Assembly (NCBI RefSeq): GCF_030555055.1
Contig: NZ_JAMOAO010000001.1
Location: 3,534,001-3,598,000, forward strand
Direction of reading: 5' to 3'
DNA: 64,000 nt
Source: Nocardiopsis sp. YSL2
Lineage (GTDB): Bacteria; Actinomycetota; Actinomycetes; Streptosporangiales; Streptosporangiaceae
Part shown: positions 36,458-49,279 of the stretch, piece after piece
Layout of the letters: every line of letters begins with the position of its first letter
How positions within the stretch are numbered: position 1 is the first letter of the stretch
Made by a program: the position numbers and the translations under genes
The notes under the pieces: generated by a model
The model's input: only the letters and a program-made list of their open reading frames with translations
Database searches by the model: none
What the model was told of the DNA's origin: nothing

Positions 36458-37063
36458 TTGATCAAGATCGTGCTGGCGGATGACGAACACCTGGTCCGTG
36501 GAGCCATCGCCGCCCTCCTCGGCCTGGAGGAGGACCTCGACGTCGTCGCCCAGGTCGGGCGGGGCGACCAGGTGGTCGACGCCGTCCTGGAGCACGGCGC
36601 CGCCGTCGCCGTGCTGGACATCGAGATGCCCGGCGCGACCGGGCTCGAGGTCGCGGGACGGCTCAGGCAGCGGACGCCCGACTGCGGCGTGGTCATCCTC
36701 ACCAGCTTCGGCCGACCCGGGTACCTGCGCCGCGCGCTTGCCTCCGGGGCTCGCGGCTTCCTCGCCAAGGACGCGCCGGTGGACCAGCTGGCCGGCGCGA
36801 TCCGCCGCGTCCACGAGGGCGGCCGCTACATCGACACCGACCTGGCCGCGGCCGCCATGGTGGGCGGGGAGAGTCCGCTGACCGACCGTGAGGCCGAGGT
36901 GCTCAGAGCGGCGTCGGACGGTGCCACGGTCGCTCGCATCGCCGCGTCCCTGCACCTGACCGAGGGGACCGTGCGCAACTACATGTCCAACGCCATCGGC
37001 AAGACCGGCTCGGACAACCGGATGTCGGCGATCCGCACGGCCCAGGACATGGGCTGGCTGTGA
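36458..37063 (+). CDS. NarL/FixJ-family response regulator
   Basis: 201 residues: receiver with Asp54 (VAVLDIEMPGA), Thr in ILTSFG, Lys in FLAKDAPVDQL, and a LuxR-type HTH (PLTDREAEVLRAASDG to GTVRNYMSNAIGKTGSDN). The sequence resembles DesR-type regulators, which normally sit beside a histidine kinase; none is adjacent here. TTG 36458 has GGGAAGGA upstream and gives the canonical N-terminus IKIVLADDEH; ATG 36403 would add 18 unusual residues. Divergent from the HtrA-like gene. Confidence 0.85.
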   Translation: MIKIVLADDEHLVRGAIAALLGLEEDLDVVAQVGRGDQVVDAVLEHGAAVAVLDIEMPGATGLEVAGRLRQRTPDCGVVILTSFGRPGYLRRALASGARGFLAKDAPVDQLAGAIRRVHEGGRYIDTDLAAAAMVGGESPLTDREAEVLRAASDGATVARIAASLHLTEGTVRNYMSNAIGKTGSDNRMSAIRTAQDMGWL

Positions 37064-37087
37064 GTCCGCGGGTCCGGCGGCCCCGGC

Positions 37088-39274
37088 TCAGAGGAAGCGC
37101 AGGACCAGCATGGCCGTGTCGTCGGTGTGGCCGCCCGGGGCGTACTCCTCCAGCTCGCGGTCGATGCGGCTGATCACCGCCTGGGCGGTCAGGCCGGCGC
37201 AGCCGGAGAAGATCTCCATCAGGCCCTCGTCGCCGAGCATGTCGGAGTTGCTGCGGCGCTCGGTCACGCCGTCGGTGACCGCCAGGACGACCTCCCCGGG
37301 GCGGATGTCCACGTTCTCCGTCGAGAAGCCCACGTCCTCGAACGCGCCCAGGAGCGGCTGGGAGGAGCCGAACGACTCCACCTCGCCCTTCTGGTTGAGC
37401 CGCAGCGGGAGGGGGTGGCCGGCGGAGACCATGCGCAGGCGCATACCGCCGGACTCGTCGGTGGCCGGGGTCATCTCCCCGTACAGCATGGTCAGGAAGC
37501 GGGTCGAGGTGTTCTCGTCCAGGATCGCCATGTTCAGCCGCTGCATGATGTGCGACGGGGTGAAGCCCTCCTTGGCCAGGGCACGCAGGGTGTGGCGGGC
37601 CAGCCCGGTGACCGCGGCCGCCTCGGGGCCGGTCCCGCAGACGTCGCCGATGGCGAAGCACCACCGGCCGCTGGCCGCGAACACGTCGTAGAAGTCCCCG
37701 CCCACCACGTTCTTCTCGTCGGCCGGACGGTAGAACACCGCGTGGTCCACGCCCGGGATGGTGGGCTCCTTCTCCCGGGCCGGCAGCAGGCTGCGCTGGA
37801 GCGCCTCGCTCATCGCGGACTGCTTCTCGTGCAGCCGGGCGTTCTCCATGGCCGAGGCCACCCGGCGGCTGAGGTCGTCGGCGACGTCCACCTCGTCCCG
37901 GGTGAAGTCGTCGGACTCGCCCTTGCCGATCGTCATCCGGCCGAGCGGGCGTCCGTGCGCGACCAGCGGGATGCTGATCGCCGAACCGCGCGCCAGTTCA
38001 CGGGCGAGGTGCTCGTCGACCTCCGCCAGGTCCGAGGGCGACCACAGCGGCTGCGGGTCGCGCTCCTCGCGCGGGGGCAGGCTCGTGAGCAGGTCGCGCA
38101 GGACGTCGTTGTAGTTCTCGTCCCCGTGGACCACGTGGGTCAGCTCGAAGGTCCCCAGCTCGTTGATCGTGTGGATGGCGCACCACTGGCCCAGACGGGA
38201 GGTGATCAGCTGTGCGGCCAGGGCCCCGGTCATCCGCTCGTCCAGCGTGCCCGCGAGCAGGTCGCTGGCCTCGGCCAGGAAGCTCAGGGAGGCGCGCCGG
38301 TTGAGCTCGACCTCCGCCAGGCGGGCCCGCTCCACCGGCAGGGCGATGAGGTCGGCGCCCTCCTGTAGGCGCTTGGCCGCCGTGGGGCCGAAGTGGCGCG
38401 GGCGGCCGGAGGCCACCCCGAGGAGCCCGGTGACGCGGCCGTCCACGATGAGCGGGGCCGTCACCAGCGACCGCATGCCGCTGCGCGCCAGGCGGCCCCG
38501 GTTGGCCCGGGCGATCATCAGGTCGTCGTTGATCACCGCGCCCGGTTCCGGCGCCGCGGACGGGAAGACCTCCTCGGTGCGGACCCGCAGCGGGCGCCAG
38601 GGATCGTTGAGGCCGACCGCGGAGCGCACCTCCCACATGGTCTCGTCCGAGGTGGCCAGGGCGATGTAGGCGGCGTCCCCGCCGAGCGCGGTCGCCGCGT
38701 GCTCCACCGTGCGCTCCAGGAGCTGGGGCAGGCTCAGCCGCGCCCTCAGGGCGGCGTCGAGCGCGGACCACGTCGTGGGACGCGAGGCGCGGCGCACCCC
38801 GCCGCGTACCGGCGGGGACTCCAGGGACGCCCGTTCGGGCACGTCGTCCACCCGGAACCACACGGCCTTGTCCGCCCGCCCGTAGCTCACGCCCCAACTG
38901 GAGGCGATGGCCGAGGCGAGCGCCAGGCCGAGGCCCCCGGTACGGGCGTCGTCCCCCGAGGAGGAGGTGTCGACGGAGAGCGGGCCGGCCTGGGGGACCG
39001 CCCTCTCGGGTGCGGCGTCCGTGACCATCACCTCGGTCGATCCCTCACCGCGGCGGACGGTCACCTCCAAGGTCGACTTGGCGTGGATGACCGCGTTGGT
39101 CACCAGTTCACTGACCAGGAGAATGACATCGTCGGTTGGCTCGACGCCCCAGGACAGCAAGGTGTCGTGGACGAACTCGCGGGCAGCCGCGGCGGTCTCC
39201 GGAGCCGGAGGGAACTCGTGCCGGGCGACCTTCAACGCATCGTGTGCTGGCAAGCCGTATGTGTCCTTCGTCAC
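37088..39274 (-). CDS. SpoIIE-family phosphatase with RsbW-like ATPase and GAF domains
   Basis: 728 residues. Residues 20-150 form an anti-sigma-type HATPase (VSELVTNAVIHA, GGLGLALASAIA). Two GAF-like regions follow (about 175-330 and 345-490), then a PP2C/SpoIIE domain from about 510 (YRPADEKNVVGGDFYDVFAA, FAIGDVCGTGPEAA, LAVTDGVTERR, GGHTDDTAMLVLRF). It can both bind or phosphorylate an antagonist and dephosphorylate one, so it is a likely switch in sigma-factor partner switching. The GTG at 39274 has only a weak ribosome site. Divergent from the poly-HAMP kinase. Confidence 0.88.
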   Translation of the reverse strand: MTKDTYGLPAHDALKVARHEFPPAPETAAAAREFVHDTLLSWGVEPTDDVILLVSELVTNAVIHAKSTLEVTVRRGEGSTEVMVTDAAPERAVPQAGPLSVDTSSSGDDARTGGLGLALASAIASSWGVSYGRADKAVWFRVDDVPERASLESPPVRGGVRRASRPTTWSALDAALRARLSLPQLLERTVEHAATALGGDAAYIALATSDETMWEVRSAVGLNDPWRPLRVRTEEVFPSAAPEPGAVINDDLMIARANRGRLARSGMRSLVTAPLIVDGRVTGLLGVASGRPRHFGPTAAKRLQEGADLIALPVERARLAEVELNRRASLSFLAEASDLLAGTLDERMTGALAAQLITSRLGQWCAIHTINELGTFELTHVVHGDENYNDVLRDLLTSLPPREERDPQPLWSPSDLAEVDEHLARELARGSAISIPLVAHGRPLGRMTIGKGESDDFTRDEVDVADDLSRRVASAMENARLHEKQSAMSEALQRSLLPAREKEPTIPGVDHAVFYRPADEKNVVGGDFYDVFAASGRWCFAIGDVCGTGPEAAAVTGLARHTLRALAKEGFTPSHIMQRLNMAILDENTSTRFLTMLYGEMTPATDESGGMRLRMVSAGHPLPLRLNQKGEVESFGSSQPLLGAFEDVGFSTENVDIRPGEVVLAVTDGVTERRSNSDMLGDEGLMEIFSGCAGLTAQAVISRIDRELEEYAPGGHTDDTAMLVLRFL

Positions 39275-39401
39275 TGGGCGGGGGCGCGGTCACTGCCACG
39301 ATACGCGTGGTGTGCGACCAGGACTGCTTGGTCAACCCACCTGTGCCCGACCTCGTGGGCGGTTAGTGTAAGGCAGCGACACCTTTCAGTGGAGGGATTC
39401 G

Positions 39402-43751
<4,350 letters not shown>

Positions 43752-43756
43752 TCAAC

Positions 43757-44404
43757 ATGACCCAGAAGGCCAACATCCTTCTCGTCGACGACCGCGACGA
43801 GAACCTGATCGCGCTGGAGGCGGCGCTCACGTCCCTCGACCAGAACCTGGTCCGGGCCAACTCCGGCGAGGAGGCGCTCAAGCACCTGCTCGGCACGGAC
43901 TTCGCCGTCATCCTGCTGGACGTGGTCATGCCCGGCATGGACGGCTTCGAGACGGCCGCGCACATCAAGCAGCGGGACAAGACCAAGGACGTGCCGATCA
44001 TCTTCCTCACCGCGCAGGAGATCGACCGGCACCAGGTCTTCCGGGGCTACGCCTCACGCGCCGTGGACTTCCTGCTCAAGCCCTTCGACCCCTGGGTGCT
44101 GCGCTCGAAGGTCGAGGTGTTCGTCGAACTCCACCAGCTCAAGTCGCAGATGCGCGAGCAGGCCCGAGCCCTGCAGCGCGACCTGGGGCAGGAGACCGGC
44201 GAGCCCGGCCGGGTCCTGGCCGAACAGCTCTCGCAGCGCTCCCGGCAGGTGCAGTCCGACCTCGCCGAGCTGCGCGAGCACGTCATGACCCACTACCAGG
44301 ACACCGACCAGCCCCTGGTGGAGAGCGTGCGACGGATGGACAGCTCGGTGTCGCGGCTCTCCACCCTCGTCGACACCGTCCACGGTCCCTCGGGCGCCCT
44401 GTGA
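43757..44404 (+). CDS. single-receiver response regulator with C-terminal coiled coil
   Basis: 215 residues. The receiver has DDRDEN, phospho-acceptor Asp55 (VILLDVVMPG), Thr in IFLTAQ and Lys in FLLKPFDPW, then a helical, Gln/Arg-rich C-terminal region with no DNA-binding domain. It starts 5 bp after the hybrid kinase and probably passes phosphate from it or competes with its receiver. Confidence 0.85.
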   Translation: MTQKANILLVDDRDENLIALEAALTSLDQNLVRANSGEEALKHLLGTDFAVILLDVVMPGMDGFETAAHIKQRDKTKDVPIIFLTAQEIDRHQVFRGYASRAVDFLLKPFDPWVLRSKVEVFVELHQLKSQMREQARALQRDLGQETGEPGRVLAEQLSQRSRQVQSDLAELREHVMTHYQDTDQPLVESVRRMDSSVSRLSTLVDTVHGPSGAL

Positions 44405-44405
44405 C

Positions 44406-44438
44406 GGGTTGGGTTCGGGTTGGGTTCGGGTTGGGTTC
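44406..44438. repeat. three GGGTTGGGTTC units (G-quadruplex-prone)
   Basis: Three perfect 11-bp units followed by GGGG, starting two bases after the stop codon of the response regulator gene. The plus strand offers seven runs of three or more G, enough for a G-quadruplex in DNA or in the mRNA 3' end. It may act as a transcription pause or end. Confidence 0.7.
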
Positions 44439-44452
44439 GGGGCGCTTCATGC

Positions 44453-44536
44453 CGGGTCCTTCGTCGTCGACTTGCCTTGCTCGTTCCTCGCTGCGGCCCC
44501 GTCTCCTCCTGCAGGCTCCGGCGCGCCCCTCACCCC
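44453..44536 (+). repeat. dispersed intergenic repeat, copy 1
   Basis: About 85 bp running from GGGTCCTTCGTCGTCG through CTCGTTCCTCGCTGCGG and CTCCTCCTGCAGG to GCGCGCCCCTCACCCC. Copies 2-4 share the same order of blocks. No coding potential is recognised. Confidence 0.7.
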
Positions 44537-44577
44537 TGTGCTTTCTTTGGGCCTCCGCTCGTTCCTCGCTTTGGCCC
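44504..44577 (+). repeat. left arm of a 74-bp inverted repeat
   Basis: Pairs with 44995-45068 over 74 bases with a single mismatch; the arms enclose 417 bp. The arm covers the 3' half of repeat copy 1 plus CTTTCTTTGGGCCTCCGCTC. Confidence 0.85.
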
Positions 44578-44593
44578 GTGCGAGGGGTGCTCA

Positions 44594-44675
44594 GGGTTCT
44601 TTGTCGTCGCCTGCGCCTGCGCTCGTGCCTCGCTTCGGCTTGACTCCTCCCGCAGAATCCTGGGCACCCCTCGCA
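44594..44675 (+). repeat. dispersed intergenic repeat, copy 2
   Basis: Direct-orientation copy inside the inverted repeat loop: GGGTTCTTTGTCGTCG, GCGCTCGTGCCTCGCTTCGG, ACTCCTCCCGCAG, CCTGGGCACCCCTCGC. It differs from copy 1 at scattered positions. Confidence 0.65.
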
Positions 44676-44714
44676 ACCCCCCTGTGGCTCGGGCAGGCCG
44701 AACGGCCACCTCCA

Positions 44715-44990
44715 ACCCCCAGGGGTCCTGTGAGTACAAACGTGCACCTCTAACCCCCTGGGGTCACGTGGGCACAAGCGTGCTCGTCCCCCGGTAGCGC
44801 CGAGAGCCGGTATGTACACGTCCGATCTCTTCGGGTTTCGGAAAGAGTGCAGCCGCCTGCGCCCAGGGGGCCGGACGTAGGCCGTCCAGCCAACAGGTGT
44901 GCAGGGGGTGAGAGGGAGGCCGTTCAAGCCGCCTCGGCCCCATGGGGTCGGGCGTGCACACATCAGCCTGCGCAAACCCCAGGGGGGTTG
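44715..44990. repeat. degenerate CCCCnnGGGG-centred repeats
   Basis: Two adjacent about 38-bp units (44715-44753, 44754-44790) read AACCCCCAGGGGTCCTGTG and AACCCCCTGGGGTCACGTG, each followed by a CGTGC-containing tail. A third related block with GCCCCATGGGGTCGGGCGTG lies near 44937, in the same intergenic region. Possible protein-binding palindromes. Confidence 0.45.
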
Positions 44991-44994
44991 ATCC

Positions 44995-45068
44995 GGGCCA
45001 AAGCGAGGAACGAGCGGAGGCCCAAAGAAAGCACAGGGGTGAGGGGCGCGCCGGTGCCTGCAGGAGGA
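44995..45068 (-). repeat. right arm of the 74-bp inverted repeat
   Basis: Reverse complement of 44504-44577 with one mismatch (GGCACC against GGCTCC near the PstI-like CTGCAG). Confidence 0.85.
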
Positions 45069-45115
45069 GCCAAGCCGGAGCGAGGAACGAGCGCAGGCGC
45101 AGGCGACGACGAAGG
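45030..45115 (-). repeat. dispersed intergenic repeat, copy 3 (inverted)
   Basis: On the minus strand it reads GGGTCCTTCGTCGTCGCC, GCGCTCGTTCCTCGCTCCGG, GCTCCTCCTGCAGG and GCGCGCCCCTCACCCC. It ends about 10 bp from the stop of the next minus-strand gene, as copy 1 does for the plus-strand gene. Confidence 0.7.
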
Positions 45116-45123
45116 ACCCGGCG

Positions 45124-46299
45124 TCAAGCGCCCCGAACCCGAGGTGGGAGCGCCAGGCCGATGTGCTCGCCGATCTCCTCGATGAGGCCCAGGTCGGCCA
45201 GCCGGAAGCTGCCCCGGGCGCTGCGCCGGATCAGTGTGAGGGCGCCGCGCACGCCCCGGCTGCCCCGCAGCGGCACCGACAGCAGCGAACCCGCGCCCAG
45301 GGCCGCGAGCAGCGGCACACCGGACGCGGTGTGGCCGAACACGCCCTCGTCCTCGATCAGCGGGAAGAGCAGCGACTGGCCCCGCACCAGCACCTCGCCG
45401 AGCACGGCGCCCTCGCCCGGCGCGGCCGCCGCCACCGCCTCGCGCAGCACCGCGGGCGCGTCCGTCGGCCCCGCGACCTCCGCCCGGCGCGCCGCCTCGG
45501 GGTCGCCCGGAAGATCGCACACGTCCACGACCACCCAGTCGGCGTAGGAGTCGGCCAGAAGGTCGGCTGCGTCGGCCAGTGCCAGCGGTTCACCGGCGCC
45601 GCTGGGGCCGGCGCTGCGCAGCAGCAGGCGCGTCATCCGGGTGAGCACGTCCAGCCGACGGGCCGCCAGCACGACCACCTGGTCCTCCACCTCCGGCGCC
45701 AGCGGAGAGGGGCCCTCCTCGTCGGCCCCGCCCATCGGCGGCGACATCGCCACCAGGACGAGCGGATGCGGCTCGGTGGGCAGTTCCAGGCGCGTCAGCG
45801 TCAGGTGCACGTCCTCGGCCCAGCCGCGCTGGGCCAGCCGTGCCTGCACGGTCGTGGACCCGCCGCCGCGGAGGACGGACGCCAGCCACGACTGCAGCGC
45901 CGCGCGTGTGCGCAGGTCGACGAAGTGCGTGAACGGCTTGCCCGTGAGGTAGCCGGGTGCGCTGCCCAGCTGGGTGGCGCCGGCGTTGTTGATCCTGCGG
46001 ATGTAGCCCTCGTGGTCCAGGAGCACCACCGGGACGCTGAGCTCGGCGAACATGGCGCGGAGGAGGACCCGGTCGCCGTCGTCGCCCTGGCGCCGCGGCT
46101 CCGGCTGCTCGCTGTAGGACCGTGCCAGTTCCGCGCCCGCGTCGGCGAGCAGGCGCTCGGCGTACTCCAGTTCGGTGAGCGCGGCCTCGGCCGTGCCCCG
46201 GGCGTCGTCGGGGTACATCGCGTGGGTACTGCGCAGGGCGGCGACGCGTTCACTGAGCGCATTGGTCTCACGCTGCAGTCCGGCGAGGTTCTCGGACAC
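45124..46299 (-). CDS. PAS/GAF-domain sensory protein
   Basis: 391 residues. An N-terminal helical segment (residues 1-65) is followed by a PAS domain (about 80-185; LLDHEGYIRRINNAGATQLG) and a GAF-like domain (about 215-385; SLLSVPLRGSRGVRGALTLI). No output domain is attached, so it probably acts through partners, perhaps the adjacent GAF-ANTAR or STAS proteins or a downstream phosphatase. The GTG start has GGGAG eight bases upstream. Divergent from the ANTAR gene. Confidence 0.8.
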   Translation of the reverse strand: MSENLAGLQRETNALSERVAALRSTHAMYPDDARGTAEAALTELEYAERLLADAGAELARSYSEQPEPRRQGDDGDRVLLRAMFAELSVPVVLLDHEGYIRRINNAGATQLGSAPGYLTGKPFTHFVDLRTRAALQSWLASVLRGGGSTTVQARLAQRGWAEDVHLTLTRLELPTEPHPLVLVAMSPPMGGADEEGPSPLAPEVEDQVVVLAARRLDVLTRMTRLLLRSAGPSGAGEPLALADAADLLADSYADWVVVDVCDLPGDPEAARRAEVAGPTDAPAVLREAVAAAAPGEGAVLGEVLVRGQSLLFPLIEDEGVFGHTASGVPLLAALGAGSLLSVPLRGSRGVRGALTLIRRSARGSFRLADLGLIEEIGEHIGLALPPRVRGA

Positions 46300-46463
46300 G
46301 CTCGGGTCTCCCGGTCTTCGTCGACGGCGTCTTCGGCGGTTCCCGCTCCGGGGGCCACGACACCGTTGTCTCCGGTGCCCGCCCCCGACGCTAGTGGATG
46401 TCGGGACGGGCTGACGTCCGAGGTTACGGTATAGGGGGCCCCGACGCGGAAGGAGGCCGTACG

Positions 46464-47225
46464 GTGTGGATCGAACGCCTGGCCCGCGACATCGGTGCGT
46501 TGGGGCAGAACGAGGGCACCACCCTCGAACGCGCCCTGGACCAGATGAGCCGTGCCGCCGCCCTGGGCGTGCCCGGGTGCTCGGCCGCGCTCGTGGTCGT
46601 CTGGCGCGAGGTCGAGGGGCCCGACGGCTCCGTACGGCACGTGGTGGCCGACTACGGGGCCTCGCACGCCGACCTGTCCACCGCCCTGGAGCACCAGTAC
46701 ACGAGTGACCAGGGGCCGACCGTGGAGGCCGTGCGCGAGATGCACCAGGTCCGGGTCGGCGACGTCCTGCGCGAGCACCGCTGGCCGCGGTACACGAGCA
46801 TGGCGGTCCAGTGCGGTGACCGCTCCTCCGTCACGGTGCCGAGCGAGGGGCCGGGCGACGAACGCGTCCTCACTTTCGGCGTCCACTCGTCGCGGGCCGA
46901 CGCCTTCGACGAGGACGTCGTCGTGCCGCTGACCGCGCTGCTCGCCGAACACGCCGCGGCGGCCCTGCACAACGTGGGCCGACAGGCCGACGCCGCGCGC
47001 GAGACCGCGCACATGCGCCGGGCCATGTCGGCGCGTACTGTGATCGACCAGGCCAAGGGGATCATCATGCACGCCCGCGGCTGCGACGCCGACGCCGCCT
47101 TCGCCGCGCTGCGGGAGGTGGCCCAGCGCAACCGGAAGAAGGTCGTGGACGTGGCCCGCGACCTCCTGGCCGAGAACACCGGACCGCAGCAGAGGATGCG
47201 CCGCCCCGGGGCGGACGGCCGGTGA
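46464..47225 (+). CDS. GAF-ANTAR transcription antitermination regulator
   Basis: About 253 residues. A GAF domain (about 20-165) is followed by a C-terminal ANTAR domain from about 180 (RRAMSARTVIDQAKGIIMHA, then FAALREVAQRNRKKVVDVAR), which binds paired stem-loops in nascent RNA to prevent termination. GTG 46464 has AGGAGG eight bases upstream. It is divergent from the PAS/GAF gene and upstream of the STAS gene; RNA targets are unknown. Proteins of this type are common in actinomycetes. Confidence 0.88.
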   Translation: MWIERLARDIGALGQNEGTTLERALDQMSRAAALGVPGCSAALVVVWREVEGPDGSVRHVVADYGASHADLSTALEHQYTSDQGPTVEAVREMHQVRVGDVLREHRWPRYTSMAVQCGDRSSVTVPSEGPGDERVLTFGVHSSRADAFDEDVVVPLTALLAEHAAAALHNVGRQADAARETAHMRRAMSARTVIDQAKGIIMHARGCDADAAFAALREVAQRNRKKVVDVARDLLAENTGPQQRMRRPGADGR

Positions 47226-47317
47226 AGGCTCCGCGAACCCTGCGTGACGAGTCCCGAGCGTGACCCTTGGCCGCCATGATGTGATCAGGGGCCGTCCGTC
47301 GACAAGGAGAACCGAGC

Positions 47318-47680
47318 GTGACGACAGACATCTCGACCCGCCGCGAGGATGGCGTCGTCGTGGTCACCCCCGTGGGGGAGATGGACGCGGTGACCTCCCC
47401 CGCCCTGGCCGACGTCCTGGAGGTCGTCCTGCAGGAGGTTCCCGTGGGCGTGGTCGTCGACCTCGCCAAGGTCGCCTTCTGCGACTCCCGCTGTATCGGT
47501 GTGCTCGTCGCGGCCTACCGCCACGCGCGCGACCAGGGCCTGGGCCTGGTCGTCGCCGAACCCCAGCAGCAGGTGAACCGGTTGTTCGTGATCGCCGGCA
47601 TCGACCAGGTCATCCCGATCCTGCCGAGCACCGGCGCCGCCGTGGGCTCGTTCCAGGACCAGGGCGGCACCGAGGACTAG
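47318..47680 (+). CDS. STAS-domain anti-sigma factor antagonist
   Basis: 120 residues, single STAS domain: VVVVTPVGEMDAVTSPALAD and KVAFCDSRCIGVLVAAYRHA; the Ser in CDSR aligns with the phospho-serine of SpoIIAA/RsbV, though the following CIG replaces the usual SGLG. It would bind an anti-sigma kinase when unphosphorylated and free a sigma factor. The GTG start has AAGGAG about nine bases upstream. Likely substrates of the SpoIIE phosphatases in this region include this protein, by inference. Confidence 0.87.
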   Translation: MTTDISTRREDGVVVVTPVGEMDAVTSPALADVLEVVLQEVPVGVVVDLAKVAFCDSRCIGVLVAAYRHARDQGLGLVVAEPQQQVNRLFVIAGIDQVIPILPSTGAAVGSFQDQGGTED

Positions 47681-47740
47681 GGCGTGTGCGGCCGAACACG
47701 CCCTGGGGGCGCGCACCGGGTGTTACCCGTACGCGCCCCC
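47680..47740. terminator. double hairpin between convergent genes
   Basis: First stem GGGCGTGT/ACACGCCC (47680-47703, eight-base loop) begins at the STAS stop. A second stem GGGGGCGCG/CGCGCCCCC (47705-47740) follows. It sits between the convergent STAS and aminotransferase genes, so it can serve both. Confidence 0.7.
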
Positions 47741-47753
47741 GCTTCGCGGCGGA

Positions 47754-49022
47754 TCAGGCGCCGGCGGCCTTCTCATAGCCGACCAGGCGCACGCACACCG
47801 TGAGACCGTGCATCGCCCGCTCCAGCTCGGCCAGGCCGGGGAAGCTCGGCGCGATGCGGATCGTGGCGTCGCGCGGGTCGTCACCGTAGGGGTGCGTCGC
47901 CCCGGCCGGAGTCAGCACGATGCCCGCCTCGGCCGCGCGGCGCACGACCTCCTTGGCGCAGCCCTCGACGACCTCCAGGGTGACGAAGTACCCGCCTTCG
48001 GGGTCGGTCCACGTGGCCAGGCCGGTGCCGCCGAGCTCCTCGGACAGGATCCGCTGGACGGCGGCGAACTTGGGTGCCAGCAGCTCGCGCTGCCGCTCCA
48101 TGTGCGCGCGCACGCCCTCGGCGTCCCGCAGGAACTCCAGGTGGCGCAGCTGGTTCACCTTGTCGGGGCCGATCGAACGCTTGGAGTTGTTGGCCGTCAG
48201 CCAGTCCACGTTGGCGGCGGAGGAGCCGAAGAAGCCCACACCGGCACCGGCGAAGGTGACCTTGGAGGTGGAGCCGAACACGAACGCGCGGTCCGGGTTA
48301 CCGCTCTCGGCGCACGCGGTGAGGAGGTCGGCGATCTCGACCGGCTCGTCGGTGAGGTGGTGCGCGGCGTAGGCGTTGTCCCAGAAGATCCGGAAGTCGG
48401 GAGCGGCCGTCTCCATCCGCGCCAGCCGGGCCACGGTCTCGTCGCTGTAGCTGACGCCGCTCGGGTTGCTGTACTTGGGCACGCACCAGATGCCCTTGAC
48501 CGCCGCGTCCTCGGCGACCAGGCGCTCCACGACGTCCATGTCCGGGCCGGACCCGTCCATGGGGACCGCGACCATCTCGATGCCGAACCGCTCGCACAGC
48601 GCGAAGTGCCGGTCGTAGCCGGGCACCGGGCACAGGAACACGATCCGCTCCTGGTCGACCCAGCGCGACTCGGCGCCCGGCATCACGCTCAGCAGCGCGT
48701 GGACCAGGCAGTCGTGCATCATCTCCAGGCTGGAGTTGCCCCCGGCCAGGAGCTGGTCGGCCGGTACCTGCAGCACGTCGGCGAAGATCGCACGGAGCTC
48801 GGGCAGGCCGCGCAGGCCGCCGTAGTTGCGCACGTCGGTGCCGTCGGCGGCCGTGTGGCCGCCGGGCAGGTCGAGCAGCCCCTCGGACAGGTCGAGCTGC
48901 TCGGGCGCGGGCTTGCCGCGGGTCAGGTCGAGCTTGAGGCCCTGGCCGGCGAGGTCCTTGTAGTCGCGCCGAGCCAGGTCGAGGAGCCCGGGCAGGGAGT
49001 CATCGCTCAACGGGGTGGTCAT
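47754..49022 (-). CDS. aspartate aminotransferase, subgroup Ic (PLP-dependent)
   Basis: 422 residues. It would transaminate aspartate with 2-oxoglutarate to give oxaloacetate and glutamate. It carries the signature TRGKPAPEQLDLS of the actinobacterial subgroup Ic, the nucleophile-binding region FGSTSKVTFAGAGVGF with the PLP Lys, and WDNAYAAHHL with the cofactor Asp. ATG 49022 has GGAGGAAA upstream. A copy of the dispersed intergenic repeat lies upstream. Confidence 0.88.
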   Translation of the reverse strand: MTTPLSDDSLPGLLDLARRDYKDLAGQGLKLDLTRGKPAPEQLDLSEGLLDLPGGHTAADGTDVRNYGGLRGLPELRAIFADVLQVPADQLLAGGNSSLEMMHDCLVHALLSVMPGAESRWVDQERIVFLCPVPGYDRHFALCERFGIEMVAVPMDGSGPDMDVVERLVAEDAAVKGIWCVPKYSNPSGVSYSDETVARLARMETAAPDFRIFWDNAYAAHHLTDEPVEIADLLTACAESGNPDRAFVFGSTSKVTFAGAGVGFFGSSAANVDWLTANNSKRSIGPDKVNQLRHLEFLRDAEGVRAHMERQRELLAPKFAAVQRILSEELGGTGLATWTDPEGGYFVTLEVVEGCAKEVVRRAAEAGIVLTPAGATHPYGDDPRDATIRIAPSFPGLAELERAMHGLTVCVRLVGYEKAAGA

Positions 49023-49082
49023 CGTGTTTCCTCCTGTGTTCTTCGCGCGCTCGCAAGCTCGCGACGGGGGTCGGGGCGCGGA

Positions 49083-49168
49083 GTACAGGGTTCATCGTCG
49101 TCGCCGCGCCTTGCTCGTTCCTCAGCGCGGCCACGGCTCCTCCCGCGCAACCCTGTGCGCCCCTCGCA
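49083..49168 (+). repeat. dispersed intergenic repeat, copy 4
   Basis: Reads GGGTTCATCGTCGTCGCC, CCTTGCTCGTTCCTCAGCGCGG, GGCTCCTCCCGCGCAACC and CTGTGCGCCCCTCGC. It is upstream of the aminotransferase gene, 4 kb from copies 1-3, which shows that the family is dispersed rather than a local duplication. Confidence 0.68.
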
Positions 49169-49279
49169 GGACTCTTCGGGTCCTGGAAGCGGTTCGGCGG
49201 ACGTTTGCCGAGGATACCGAGGGCCGCGGGGTGGCGTGGCCCGGCGGGTCGGCCTTCGGGCACCGCGGGGCCCGAAGGC

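Noticed and set aside
44504..45068. Insertion sequence with terminal inverted repeats
   Set aside because: No transposase between the arms, and no target duplication evident.
44409..45185. Several 60-230-codon ORFs in the repeat-rich gap
   Set aside because: They read repeats in both orientations, lack ribosome sites and match no family.
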